From Deferribacterales bacterium Deferri_01 (GTDB taxonomy: Bacteria > Chrysiogenota > Deferribacteres > Deferribacterales > Geovibrionaceae), in the NCBI GenBank assembly GCA_001603805.1, contig LUZY01000008.1:186001-250000 (forward strand): a stretch of 64,000 nucleotides of DNA. Reading direction: 5' to 3'. The notes under the pieces are model-generated. The model searched no databases and was not told where the DNA came from. It was given only the letters and a program-made list of their open reading frames with translations. The position numbers and the translations under genes are program-made. Of the stretch, positions 29,944-39,308 are shown piece by piece; the first letter of the stretch is position 1, and each line of letters begins with the position of its first letter.

Positions 29944-29991
29944 ATGATTATTTTTATTGTAATCAGCCCGAATCAGGCTTATTTTCTTTAA
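29944..29991 (+). CDS. Candidate Ile/Val-rich leader peptide of the ilv operon
   Basis: 15-codon ORF MIIFIVISPNQAYFL, with five Ile or Val among residues 2-7, starting 212 bp before ilvD. It is followed by a hairpin (30064-30087) and a terminator (30101-30136), the layout of amino-acid attenuators. TCAGGCT within codons 10-12 can pair with the hairpin's 5' arm, so ribosome position could change folding. Weak points: the ribosome site (GCGGA, 3 bp from ATG) is poor and no promoter is clear. Confidence 0.4.
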   Translation: MIIFIVISPNQAYFL

Positions 29992-30063
29992 ATCTCTATA
30001 AACGGCGTTTTACACCTTGATCATGTATAGGTGTTGTGCTAATGTTACTGCTTAACAATGTTT

Positions 30064-30087
30064 AGCCTGCCTGAAGTCAGGCAGGGC
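30064..30087 (+). promoter_or_regulatory. Hairpin in the ilvD leader
   Basis: CCTGCCTGA / TCAGGCAGG stem, 8-9 bp with a tiny loop and no T-run. Its 5' arm is also complementary to 29973-29979 in the leader ORF, giving two mutually exclusive folds. Confidence 0.55.
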
Positions 30088-30100
30088 GCAAAACTTTCTC

Positions 30101-30136
30101 AAAGCCTTGAAACCGCAGGGTTTTTAAGGCTTTTTT
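30101..30136 (+). terminator. Terminator/attenuator hairpin upstream of ilvD
   Basis: AAAGCCTT-GAAACC / GGTTTT-TAAGGCTTT stem followed by TTTTTT, ending only 20 bp before the ilvD ATG. No gene ends here on the plus strand, so it must act within the ilvD leader. Confidence 0.7.
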
Positions 30137-30155
30137 CTACATTAAGGAGAGCCTA

Positions 30156-31811
30156 ATGCGAAGCGACAGAGTGAAAAAAGGTCTGGACAGAGCCCCTGCA
30201 CGCGCGCTTATGTACGGCGCAGGCGTACCTAAAAGCAGCATGGAAAGACCGCACATCGGCATCTGCTCCAGTTTCACCGACCTTATACCCGGACACACCG
30301 GGATGAGAGACCTAGAGCGTTTCATTGACAAAGGCATTCACACAGGCGGAGGGCACGGCTTCATTTTCTGTGTGCCCGGAATTTGCGACGGCATTTCCAT
30401 GGGGCATTCCGGAATGCACTACAGTCTTCCTTCAAGGGACGCCATTGCCGATATGATTGAGTGTGTGGTCGAAGCACACGCTCTTGACGGAGTGGTATTC
30501 CTGTCCAACTGCGATAAAATTACCCCCGGTATGCTTATGGCGGCGGCAAGGCTTAATGTTCCCTCTATTATTGTTACGGCGGGTCCTATGCTCGGCGGAA
30601 GCTGGCGCATGAAGAGACGTTCTTTCATCACAGACAGCTTCGAGGCTATGGCTCAGTGCCGTGCGGGCAATATCACCGATGAAGAGATGGAAGGGCTTGA
30701 GATGAACGCATGCCCCGGGCAGGGAGCCTGTCAGGGTCTTTTTACCGCAAACACTATGGCGTGTCTCACGGAAGCTATGGGAATGAGCATTCCCGGATGC
30801 GGAACAGGGCTTGCAGGTTCAGGCAATAAGCGCAGAATCGCCTTTGAATCAGGCGTTCAAATATGCGAACTTGTACGTCAGGACATTAAACCCAGAGACA
30901 TTATGAATGAAAAGGCGTTCAACAACGCAGTGAAGATGGATCTTGCCCTCGGCGGTTCCACTAACACCACTCTTCACCTTCCCGCAATAGCTTATGAAGC
31001 GGGTGTTGAGCTTAACCTTCAGACCTTTGATAAATTCAGCAAATCCACGCCGCACATCACAAGCATTAACCCCGGCGGGGAATATTATATGGAAGATGTT
31101 GACGCCGCAGGCGGTATCCCCGCTTTCCAGAAACGTCTTAAACCTCTGCTTGAGGACAACATAACCGTGAGCGGCAGCACAATACATGAAATCGCCGACA
31201 AAGCCCGCATCTTTGATGAAGACATAGTGCGTCCGTTGGACAACCCTTATCATAAAGAGGGCGGAATAGCCGTTCTGAAAGGAAACATTGCTCCCAACGG
31301 ATGCGTTATCAAACAGTCCGCCGTTAATGACGATATGCTTGTTTTCAGCGGCAAGGCAAAAGTATTCGACAGCGAGGAAGCAGCTATGGCTGCTATCCAC
31401 GCCGGTAAAATAGTAAACGGTGATGTTGTTGTCATCCGTTACGAAGGTCCCAAGGGCGGACCGGGAATGCGTGAAATGCTTGCTCCCACCGCCGCCATAA
31501 TGGGTATGGGGCTTAACAAAGTTGCACTTATTACAGACGGACGCTTCTCCGGCGGCACGAGAGGACCCTGCATAGGGCACATATCTCCCGAAGCTGCGGA
31601 AGGCGGAATGATTGCGTTAGTAGAAGACGGGGATGTCATTGACATCAATATCCCGGAGAGAGGTATCGGTCTCGCTGTTTCCGAAGATGAACTTAGGAGA
31701 CGGCAGGCCCGTTGGGTCAAACCTGAACCCAAGGTTAAGCACGGCTACCTATTGAAATACGCCAAAGGTGTTTCAAGCGCGGCAGACGGCGCCATCTTCA
31801 AAAGGGACTGA
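30156..31811 (+). CDS. ilvD: Dihydroxy-acid dehydratase
   Basis: 551 residues. Iron-sulfur ligands are in [10 protein letters not shown] and [10 protein letters not shown], and the C-terminal [20 protein letters not shown] contains the active-site Ser. It dehydrates 2,3-dihydroxy-isovalerate and -methylvalerate to the 2-keto acids leading to Val, Leu and Ile. AAGGAGA precedes the ATG. First structural gene of the ilvD-ilvB-ilvN-ilvC cluster, behind a terminator-like leader. Confidence 0.96.
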   Translation: MRSDRVKKGLDRAPARALMYGAGVPKSSMERPHIGICSSFTDLIPGHTGMRDLERFIDKGIHTGGGHGFIFCVPGICDGISMGHSGMHYSLPSRDAIADMIECVVEAHALDGVVFLSNCDKITPGMLMAAARLNVPSIIVTAGPMLGGSWRMKRRSFITDSFEAMAQCRAGNITDEEMEGLEMNACPGQGACQGLFTANTMACLTEAMGMSIPGCGTGLAGSGNKRRIAFESGVQICELVRQDIKPRDIMNEKAFNNAVKMDLALGGSTNTTLHLPAIAYEAGVELNLQTFDKFSKSTPHITSINPGGEYYMEDVDAAGGIPAFQKRLKPLLEDNITVSGSTIHEIADKARIFDEDIVRPLDNPYHKEGGIAVLKGNIAPNGCVIKQSAVNDDMLVFSGKAKVFDSEEAAMAAIHAGKIVNGDVVVIRYEGPKGGPGMREMLAPTAAIMGMGLNKVALITDGRFSGGTRGPCIGHISPEAAEGGMIALVEDGDVIDINIPERGIGLAVSEDELRRRQARWVKPEPKVKHGYLLKYAKGVSSAADGAIFKRD

Positions 31812-31859
31812 ACCGTTTATCTAACTTATTTATAGTTTGTAGCAATCAGGAGAATTACA

Positions 31860-33551
31860 ATGCCCATAACCGGAGCGGAAATATTAGTTAAAGCACTGCA
31901 CGAAGAGGGAGCCGACCTTATATTCGGATACCCCGGCGGTGTGCTTTTAGGCATATACGACACACTTTTTGACGCGGATCTGCTCCACGTCCTCCCTCGC
32001 CATGAGCAGGGAGGGGTACATGCAGCGGAAGGCTACGCAAGAGCCACAGGCAAAGTCGGAGTGTGCTTCGGAACATCAGGTCCCGGAGCAACAAACCTTG
32101 TTACTGGGATAGCCAATGCCTATATGGATTCAATACCCATGGTTATCTTCACCGGGCAGGTCTCCACAAGCCTCATCGGCGGCGATGCTTTTCAGGAAGC
32201 AGATATAGTGGGCATAACCAGACCCATAGTTAAGCACAGCTATCTGATTAAAGATGCTAAAGATATAGCACCAAGCATCAAAGAAGCTTTCTATGTGGCG
32301 AGAACAGGCAGACCCGGACCCGTTGTGGTTGATCTGCCGAAAGATGTTGTGGCTGCCAAGGCTGAATTTAACTGGGATAAAGAGATCAACCTCCCCGGCT
32401 ACAGCCCCAACACCAAAGGACACCCTGGGCAGATACGCAAAATGCTTAAGCTCCTCGAAGGGGCGAAAAAGCCTGTTATTCTCTCCGGAGGAGGGGTTAC
32501 GCTGGCAGATGCTTCAGAAGAGCTTAAGAAGCTTGCGGAGATCACTGGCGTTCCTGTTATCACAACTTTCCTTGGTCTCGGCACATTTCCCGGAACACAT
32601 CCCCAGTGTGTAGGCTGGCTTGGAATGCACGGAAACAAAGCATCCAACATGGCTGTGACCGAAGCGGACTACATAATAGCAGTGGGTACAAGGTTTTCTG
32701 ACCGCTCAACAGGCAAACTCAGCGGCTTTGCTCCACATGCAAAAATAGCGCATATTGATGTTGACCCTGCTTCCATAAGCAAAAATGTTCCAGTTGAGAT
32801 ACCAATTGTCGGTGATTGTAAAATAGTTCTTGAACAGGCATTGGAAGAGGTAGGCAGCTTTAACTGGGACAAACATAAAACGGACAGAGCAGAATGGCAG
32901 ACAAAAATCGATGCTTGGAACAAAGAACAGCCGTTTTCCTATGTTCATTCCGATAAAGTAATCAAGCCTCAATATGTTGTTGAGCAGATTTACAACGTAA
33001 CCAAAGGCGATGCGATAATATGCACAGAAGTCGGACAGCACCAGATGTGGGCAGGTCAGTTTTATAAATATGACCGTCCCCGTCAGTTCATATCCTCCGG
33101 CGGTCTCGGAACAATGGGCTACGGTTTTCCCGCGGCAATCGGCGCTAAACTCGGAAGACCTGACAAGGAAGTTTTCGATATAGCAGGCGATGGCAGCTTC
33201 CTGATGAATATTCAGGAAATGACAACTGCTGTCCAGTACAGAGTCGGCGTTAAGGTGGCTATCCTCAATAACTTCTTCCTCGGAATGGTAAGGCAGTGGC
33301 AGCAGATGTTCTTTAACAAACGCTACAGCAGCACATGCCTTGAATGCCAGCCGGATTTTGTTAAGGTCGCAGAAGCTTTCGGGTGCGTTGGTCTGCGTGC
33401 GGAGAAGCCCTCCGAAGTCGAGGCTGTTCTCCGTGAATCCCTCAAGGTCAAAAATGTCCCTGTTATCATGGATTTTCGTGTGGACAGGGAAGAAAATGTT
33501 TTCCCGATGGTTCCCGCCGGAGCCTCAAACAATGAAATGATCTTTAAGTAG
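31860..33551 (+). CDS. ilvB: Acetolactate synthase, large (catalytic) subunit
   Basis: 563 residues, full length. N-terminal TPP domain with the catalytic Glu in RHEQGGVHAAEGYARATG, a central FAD-binding domain, and the C-terminal TPP motif GDGSFLMNIQEM followed by NNFFLGMVRQWQ. It condenses pyruvate with pyruvate or 2-ketobutyrate. 48 bp after ilvD and 12 bp before the regulatory subunit. Confidence 0.95.
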   Translation: MPITGAEILVKALHEEGADLIFGYPGGVLLGIYDTLFDADLLHVLPRHEQGGVHAAEGYARATGKVGVCFGTSGPGATNLVTGIANAYMDSIPMVIFTGQVSTSLIGGDAFQEADIVGITRPIVKHSYLIKDAKDIAPSIKEAFYVARTGRPGPVVVDLPKDVVAAKAEFNWDKEINLPGYSPNTKGHPGQIRKMLKLLEGAKKPVILSGGGVTLADASEELKKLAEITGVPVITTFLGLGTFPGTHPQCVGWLGMHGNKASNMAVTEADYIIAVGTRFSDRSTGKLSGFAPHAKIAHIDVDPASISKNVPVEIPIVGDCKIVLEQALEEVGSFNWDKHKTDRAEWQTKIDAWNKEQPFSYVHSDKVIKPQYVVEQIYNVTKGDAIICTEVGQHQMWAGQFYKYDRPRQFISSGGLGTMGYGFPAAIGAKLGRPDKEVFDIAGDGSFLMNIQEMTTAVQYRVGVKVAILNNFFLGMVRQWQQMFFNKRYSSTCLECQPDFVKVAEAFGCVGLRAEKPSEVEAVLRESLKVKNVPVIMDFRVDREENVFPMVPAGASNNEMIFK

Positions 33552-33563
33552 GGAGGCAGACAG

Positions 33564-34058
33564 ATGAGACATATCATATCCGTTCTTGTTGAAAACAAAT
33601 TCGGCGTTCTCTCCCGCATATCAGGTCTTTTCAGCGGCAGAGGTTATAATATCGAGAGCCTTTCCGTGGGTGTGACTGCGGAGGAAGGACTTTCTATCAT
33701 GACAATAGTTACATGGGGCGATGACGCTGTGATCGAACAGATCATAAAACAGCTTCGCAAACTGGTAAATGTTATAAAAGTGCGTGATGTTGTGGCTATG
33801 GATCACATTGAGCGTGAAATGCTCCTTGTGAAAGTCCATGCAAACGGACGCACCAGACCGGAGATCTTCAACATTGTCAGCACGTTCAGGGCAAAAACTA
33901 TTGACCTCAACGGCGAGTCTCTTGTTATAGAAATCACCGGAACAAAAGATAAGAATACCGCATTCCTCAAAGTGATGGAGCCATACGGAATAATCGAAGT
34001 GGTCCGCACCGGAAGTGTGGCAATCGCACGGGGCAGCAAAGCCACCAGCGATAAATAG
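33564..34058 (+). CDS. ilvN: Acetolactate synthase, small (regulatory) subunit
   Basis: 164 residues: N-terminal ACT domain (HIISVLVENKFGVLSRISGLFSGRGYNI) and a second ACT-like domain (about 80-160). It binds valine or other branched-chain amino acids and sets feedback inhibition of IlvB. The name ilvH would be equally valid. A 123-bp gap with a GGGAAAA/TTTTCCC inverted repeat (34097-34124) separates it from ilvC. Confidence 0.94.
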   Translation: MRHIISVLVENKFGVLSRISGLFSGRGYNIESLSVGVTAEEGLSIMTIVTWGDDAVIEQIIKQLRKLVNVIKVRDVVAMDHIEREMLLVKVHANGRTRPEIFNIVSTFRAKTIDLNGESLVIEITGTKDKNTAFLKVMEPYGIIEVVRTGSVAIARGSKATSDK

Positions 34059-34160
34059 TGCTTTTGCTCATAGCCGTTTATCTGCATTGCAATCGGGGAA
34101 AAGATATGTATAAAAATTTTCCCAAAAGATATAAGTTATAAAAATATAAAATTAAGCTAA

Positions 34161-35198
<1,038 letters not shown>

Positions 35199-35210
35199 TA
35201 TATTGTAATT

Positions 35211-35246
35211 ATTCAGGGCGGTGTTTCCGCCCTGAAATAATTTTTT
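35211..35246 (+). terminator. Terminator between ilvC and psd
   Basis: CAGGGCGG TGTTT CCGCCCTG stem, then AAATAATTTTTT. psd starts 13 bp later with no room for a promoter after it, so readthrough must supply psd-pssA, at least in part. Confidence 0.75.
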
Positions 35247-35258
35247 CGGAGTTCTCCC

Positions 35259-35894
35259 TTGTTTGCAAAAGAAGGCTATCCGTTTATTCTTACGGCCCTT
35301 GTTGTTTTCATCCTCATTTTCTTCCTGCCGAAAGGTCTGCTCACTTTCCTTTCGCTTGTTGTTCTTGCCCTGTTTCTCTGGTTTTTCAGAGATCCGGAAA
35401 GAGATATTCCCCCGTTTGACGAAATAGCTGTTTCAGCGGCGGATGGCAAGGTTATCGACATTGCGGAAACTGAGTTTGAAGGAAGAACTTATAACAAGCT
35501 CAGTGTTTTCATGAATGTTTTTAATGTTCATGTTAACAGAATGCCCGTTGCGGGCACTATTACCGGAATGCGTCATAAACCCGGTTCGTTCATCCCTGCT
35601 GACAGACCTGATGCAGGTGACAGAAACGAGCAGAATGTTATCTATGTGGATACGGAATACGGTCCCATGATTGTCAAGCAGATAGCTGGTCTGGTAGCTA
35701 GACGCACTGTGTGCTACTGGAAGAAAGGCGATAAAGTATGCTTCGGTGACAGGCTGGGTATAATTAAATTTTCATCCCGTGTGGATCTGTTCCTGCCTAA
35801 AAGCTTTGACATCATCGTTAAAAATGGCGATATTGTAAAAGCAGGTGAAACTGTTATAGCGAAGTATAACGAAAAGCTTGATACAGACGATTAA
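35259..35894 (+). CDS. psd: Phosphatidylserine decarboxylase proenzyme (short type)
   Basis: 211 residues from a TTG start preceded by CGGAG. One or two N-terminal membrane helices (about 5-45) and the decarboxylase core with VFMNVFNVHVNRMPV. The self-cleavage site, usually FGSR in this type, reads IKFSSRVDLFLP: Ser172-Ser173 replaces Gly-Ser. Ser173 would become the pyruvoyl group. It makes phosphatidylethanolamine at the inner membrane from the product of PssA, encoded 12 bp downstream. Confidence 0.9.
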   Translation: MFAKEGYPFILTALVVFILIFFLPKGLLTFLSLVVLALFLWFFRDPERDIPPFDEIAVSAADGKVIDIAETEFEGRTYNKLSVFMNVFNVHVNRMPVAGTITGMRHKPGSFIPADRPDAGDRNEQNVIYVDTEYGPMIVKQIAGLVARRTVCYWKKGDKVCFGDRLGIIKFSSRVDLFLPKSFDIIVKNGDIVKAGETVIAKYNEKLDTDD

Positions 35895-35906
35895 TAATAT
35901 AAGGCG

Positions 35907-36668
35907 ATGTCAGTGAAGGTATTCAACAAAGAGGCAGAATTAAATCGTAATGCGATTTTCCCCAATTTCGTGACGCTTCTGGGGCTTTTCAGCGGTTTCT
36001 ACTCCATAGTGGCAACCCTGAACGGCAACTATGTGATGGCATCATATGCCACTCTCGTTGCGTTCGTTTTTGACGGACTGGATGGAAAGATCGCAAGGAT
36101 GCTGAACGCCTCCAGCGAGTTCGGCATTCAGCTTGACTCGCTGGCGGATCTCATATCCTTTGGTGTCGCTCCTGCTCTGCTTGTTTATAAATGGGCTCTG
36201 GAACCATACGGAAGGCTGGGCTGGATGGCTGCTTTCCTTTTTGTGGCTTGTGCCGCACTGAGGCTTGCCCGTTTTAATGTGCAGTCCAAAAGAATCTCCA
36301 ATAAGTTCTTTGTGGGGTTGCCAAGTCCTGCTGCTGCTGGTGTTGTGGTGACAAGCGTTTTGTTTGCACGTCATTTCTTCGGTGATCCTACAGCAATAGA
36401 AGTTCCCCTGTGGTTCACGTTCATGATCTATATTTTAGCTTTCCTGATGGTGAGCAACGTTCCCTATTTCAGCTTTAAAAATATCGAATATTTCCACAAA
36501 AAGCCTTTTAACTCCATGGTGGCTTTTGTTCTTTTCATATTTGTCCTTGGTCTCTATCCCGAAGTGTTTCTGTTCCTCTTTGCATCAGCTTATGCTGCAA
36601 GCGGTATAGTTGCGCTACTACTAAGGAAAAATAAAGTACATCTGGAGGAAGAGGCGCAGGAAGTATAG
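35907..36668 (+). CDS. pssA: CDP-diacylglycerol-serine O-phosphatidyltransferase
   Basis: 253 residues, about seven or eight membrane helices. The CDP-alcohol phosphatidyltransferase motif is perfect: DGKIAR, then G eight residues later, then IQLDSLAD. It makes phosphatidylserine from CDP-diacylglycerol and serine, feeding Psd. Together they form the phosphatidylethanolamine pathway, embedded between ilvC and leuA. Confidence 0.93.
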   Translation: MSVKVFNKEAELNRNAIFPNFVTLLGLFSGFYSIVATLNGNYVMASYATLVAFVFDGLDGKIARMLNASSEFGIQLDSLADLISFGVAPALLVYKWALEPYGRLGWMAAFLFVACAALRLARFNVQSKRISNKFFVGLPSPAAAGVVVTSVLFARHFFGDPTAIEVPLWFTFMIYILAFLMVSNVPYFSFKNIEYFHKKPFNSMVAFVLFIFVLGLYPEVFLFLFASAYAASGIVALLLRKNKVHLEEEAQEV

Positions 36669-36680
36669 CTGTAAGAATAT

Positions 36681-36693
36681 CCTGTTATACAGG
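36681..36693. promoter_or_regulatory. Small palindrome before leuA
   Basis: CCTGTTATACAGG: perfect 5-bp arms around TAT, 12 bp after pssA. Possible operator; no regulator can be assigned. Confidence 0.25.
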
Positions 36694-36708
36694 CTTAAGT
36701 TATATTAA

Positions 36709-36747
36709 GAGGTCTCACCCTTCAGAGGGATGAGACCTTTTTTTTTT
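36709..36747 (+). terminator. Terminator after pssA
   Basis: AGGTCTCA ... TGAGACCT stem with an inner CCCT/AGGG extension, followed by nine or more T. Confidence 0.85.
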
Positions 36748-36784
36748 GTAAAAACTGACAGAAATTTAACTCAGGAGGCGGAAA

Positions 36785-36850
36785 ATGATCGGCAAAAACC
36801 ATCCGAAAAGAAAAACCACGGTGCTACAGGCTCTATGGCTTCCTCTATGA
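36785..36850 (+). CDS. Candidate Leu-rich leader peptide upstream of leuA
   Basis: 21-codon ORF starting MIGKNHP and ending KTTVLQALWLPL, 55 bp before leuA. AGGAGG lies 5 bp upstream of the ATG, a better site than many genes here have. Four of the last eight residues are Leu, three written CTA, a codon that looks uncommon in the surrounding genes. Leucine leaders in enterobacteria also use CUA as control codon. No terminator hairpin is visible between this ORF and leuA, so the mechanism, if any, is unclear. Confidence 0.55.
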   Translation: MIGKNHPKRKTTVLQALWLPL

Positions 36851-36904
36851 TGATAAAACATAAAAATTAATAACTGATAAAATGAATACATAAGGAGAAT
36901 TAAA

Positions 36905-38458
36905 ATGGATAAGAAAAGAGTGATAATTTTCGATACTACACTGAGAGACGGCGAACAGGCACCCGGTTTCAGCATGAATACCGAAGAAAAAATCAAGATG
37001 GCAATCCAGCTTGAAAAGCTGGGGGTTGATGTTATGGAAGCTGGCTTCCCCATCTCTTCTCCCGGAGATTTTGAGGCTGTGCAGAAGGTTGCGGCTGTTG
37101 TTAAAAATGCCGGAGTAGCAGGGCTTTGCAGAGCCAATCAGAAAGATATTTCCGTAGGCTGGGATGCACTGAAAGGCGCTGTACGCCCCAGAATCCACAC
37201 ATTCCTCGCAACAAGCGACATCCATATGCAGTATAAACTGAAAAAGACCCGTGAAGAGGTTCTGGAAATAGCCACAGGTGCAGTGAAATTCGCCCGCAAC
37301 CTCTGCGGAGATGTTGAGTTCAGCGCAGAAGACGCCACAAGAACGGATCTGGACTTCCTGTGTCAGATTGTTGAGGCTGTTATCGCAGCCGGAGCATCGA
37401 CAGTAAACCTGCCTGATACTGTCGGTTATACTGTTCCGTTTGAGTATGAAAAAATTATCTCAACAATAATGAACAAAGTTCCTAATATTGATAAAGCCAG
37501 AATAAGCGTACATTGTCACAACGACCTCGGTCTGGCATCTGCTAACTCACTGGCGGCCGTCCGTGCCGGTGCGACACAGGTTGAGTGTACCATCAACGGA
37601 ATAGGCGAAAGAGCCGGTAATGCAGCGTTTGAGGAAGTCATAATGGCTCTGAACGTGCGTAAGGATCTGTTTAATGTGGAAACAAACGTAAACACTAAAG
37701 AGATTTACAGAGCAAGCAAGCTGCTGACATCCATTACAGGTGTTGGTGTGCAGCCCAACAAAGCTATAGTGGGCAAAAACGCATTCGCCCATGAAGCCGG
37801 GATACATCAGGACGGCGTGCTGAAAAACAGGATCACTTATGAAATAATGACACCCGAAAGTGTCGGTTATCCTTCAAATGCTCTGGTTCTGGGTAAACAC
37901 TCCGGACGTCATGCGTTTATCAAAAGGCTTGAGGCTCTTGGTTTTACTCTGGACACGGAACAGACTGAAACTGCATTCAACAAATTCAAGGTGCTTGCAG
38001 ATAAAAAGAAAGAGGTATTTGATGAAGACCTTGAGATGCTTGTTGAACAGCAGCTTAATGAATCAATCAAACATTTTGCTGTTGGAACAGTTACCTTCGC
38101 AAGCGGCAACGCAGGCATACCCACTGCGACAGTTGAGCTTAAGAACGAAGAAGGAGAGACCTTTGTGGACGCATCCATAGGTGACGGACCTGTAGATGCC
38201 TGCCTTAAGGCAATAGAACGCACCACAGGCGTCACAGGAAGGCTTAAAAGCTACAAAATCAATGCTCTCACAGCAGGTAAGGATGCACAGGGCGAAGTTG
38301 TGCTTTCTGTTGAGTTTGAAGGCTGCGGGTATGATGTCACAGGCAGAGGCTCAAATACCGATGTAGTTGTGGCAAGTGCAGAAGCATATGTTTACGCTCT
38401 GAACAGATACCTCTCCAGAAAAGACCATAAAAAAGAAACAGAAGACAAAGGAATATAG
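36905..38458 (+). CDS. leuA: 2-Isopropylmalate synthase
   Basis: 517 residues, full length. DTTLRDGEQAPG at the N-terminus of the TIM barrel, metal-binding HCHNDLGLA, NGIGERAGN, and a C-terminal LeuA allosteric domain (about 390-505) that binds leucine for feedback inhibition. It makes 2-isopropylmalate from 2-ketoisovalerate and acetyl-CoA. AAGGAGAA precedes the ATG. Preceded by a candidate Leu leader ORF. Confidence 0.95.
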   Translation: MDKKRVIIFDTTLRDGEQAPGFSMNTEEKIKMAIQLEKLGVDVMEAGFPISSPGDFEAVQKVAAVVKNAGVAGLCRANQKDISVGWDALKGAVRPRIHTFLATSDIHMQYKLKKTREEVLEIATGAVKFARNLCGDVEFSAEDATRTDLDFLCQIVEAVIAAGASTVNLPDTVGYTVPFEYEKIISTIMNKVPNIDKARISVHCHNDLGLASANSLAAVRAGATQVECTINGIGERAGNAAFEEVIMALNVRKDLFNVETNVNTKEIYRASKLLTSITGVGVQPNKAIVGKNAFAHEAGIHQDGVLKNRITYEIMTPESVGYPSNALVLGKHSGRHAFIKRLEALGFTLDTEQTETAFNKFKVLADKKKEVFDEDLEMLVEQQLNESIKHFAVGTVTFASGNAGIPTATVELKNEEGETFVDASIGDGPVDACLKAIERTTGVTGRLKSYKINALTAGKDAQGEVVLSVEFEGCGYDVTGRGSNTDVVVASAEAYVYALNRYLSRKDHKKETEDKGI

Positions 38459-38463
38459 GTAAA

Positions 38464-38490
38464 AAAAGGGGAGCGGCTGCTCCCCTTTAA
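38464..38490. terminator. Bidirectional terminator between leuA and the encapsulin gene
   Basis: AGGGGAGC GGCT GCTCCCCT stem with an A-run on one side and TTTAAA on the other, between convergent genes. Confidence 0.8.
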
Positions 38491-38492
38491 AC

Positions 38493-39293
38493 TCATTTTA
38501 CAGAAAAACCAACTACGGCTTCCGGTGTGATCACTCTGAAAGTGAATGATTCTGTAAGGAACAGATGCACCTTTTCTGAGTCATGGTTGTGATATCCCAC
38601 TGCAAAATCCTGACCAATTGTGAGTTCAAGATCTCCTTCTCTGTCTGCGACAAGCAGTGCCCCGTCAACAGCTTCGGAGTAGATTACAGAACCTTTGATC
38701 TGTTCTTTCACAAGGTCACCCAGTGTTCCGCCGGGGAATAGGCGGGCGAGATATTTCCACAATGCAGGGTTAACCACAAGGTTAGCGCCGCCTGTTATAC
38801 CTTCTTTCATCATGCGTGTCTGAGCTTCGCTCACTGCGTCCACAATGCTGTCTTTATCAAGAGTCATGGCAATTTTTGACTTGGCTGTGAGCTGGTTTAA
38901 ACCCACAATACTGCTGTCTTTAAATCCGTTAAATACAGCGTTTTCCTCGAATGCTGCAAGCTTTCTTGCTGCTTCGGTGAGAGGTTCAAGCTCAAGGTCT
39001 TTTGCGCCTCTGTCTATATTGTCAAGTTCCCAGATATCAAGTGAGAAGTTGACTCTTGTTTCAACAAGGGGGAGAACTTTATGCACGCCGAAGCATACTT
39101 CACCTGATTTCTGTTTAGATGGGAGTGCAAGGCGTCCTACACTTACTGATGTATAGTCAATGCCGTAAGGGCCTTCTACATCGGCAAATTTTCTTGCAGA
39201 AAGGTTGGCTGAGAGTGTTTCTTTTGCGAGTGTATTTATCTCTTTCCATGCAGCAGAGCTGATGGGTGCAAAATCTTTTCTAAGCAGATTCAT
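38493..39293 (-). CDS. Family 1 encapsulin shell protein
   Basis: 266 residues, the normal length for HK97-fold encapsulins. N-terminal MNLLRKDFAPISSAAWKEI and the following domain match the family, and C-terminal YHNHDSEKVHLFLTESFTFRV is typical. Subunits self-assemble into a closed protein nanocompartment. The cargo is encoded 15 bp upstream: an EncFtn ferritin-like protein with a targeting tail, so this is an iron-storage compartment. Both genes are probably one transcript. Confidence 0.93.
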   Translation of the reverse strand: MNLLRKDFAPISSAAWKEINTLAKETLSANLSARKFADVEGPYGIDYTSVSVGRLALPSKQKSGEVCFGVHKVLPLVETRVNFSLDIWELDNIDRGAKDLELEPLTEAARKLAAFEENAVFNGFKDSSIVGLNQLTAKSKIAMTLDKDSIVDAVSEAQTRMMKEGITGGANLVVNPALWKYLARLFPGGTLGDLVKEQIKGSVIYSEAVDGALLVADREGDLELTIGQDFAVGYHNHDSEKVHLFLTESFTFRVITPEAVVGFSVK

Positions 39294-39308
39294 ACTTACC
39301 TCCTTAAA

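Noticed and set aside
30061-30155. T-box riboswitch before ilvD
   Set aside because: The conserved T-box (AGGGTGGNACCGCG) and specifier-loop features are absent; only a terminator and a hairpin are present.
34097-34124. Terminator between ilvN and ilvC
   Set aside because: GGGAAAA/TTTTCCC is an AU-rich hairpin with no T-run, too weak to call.
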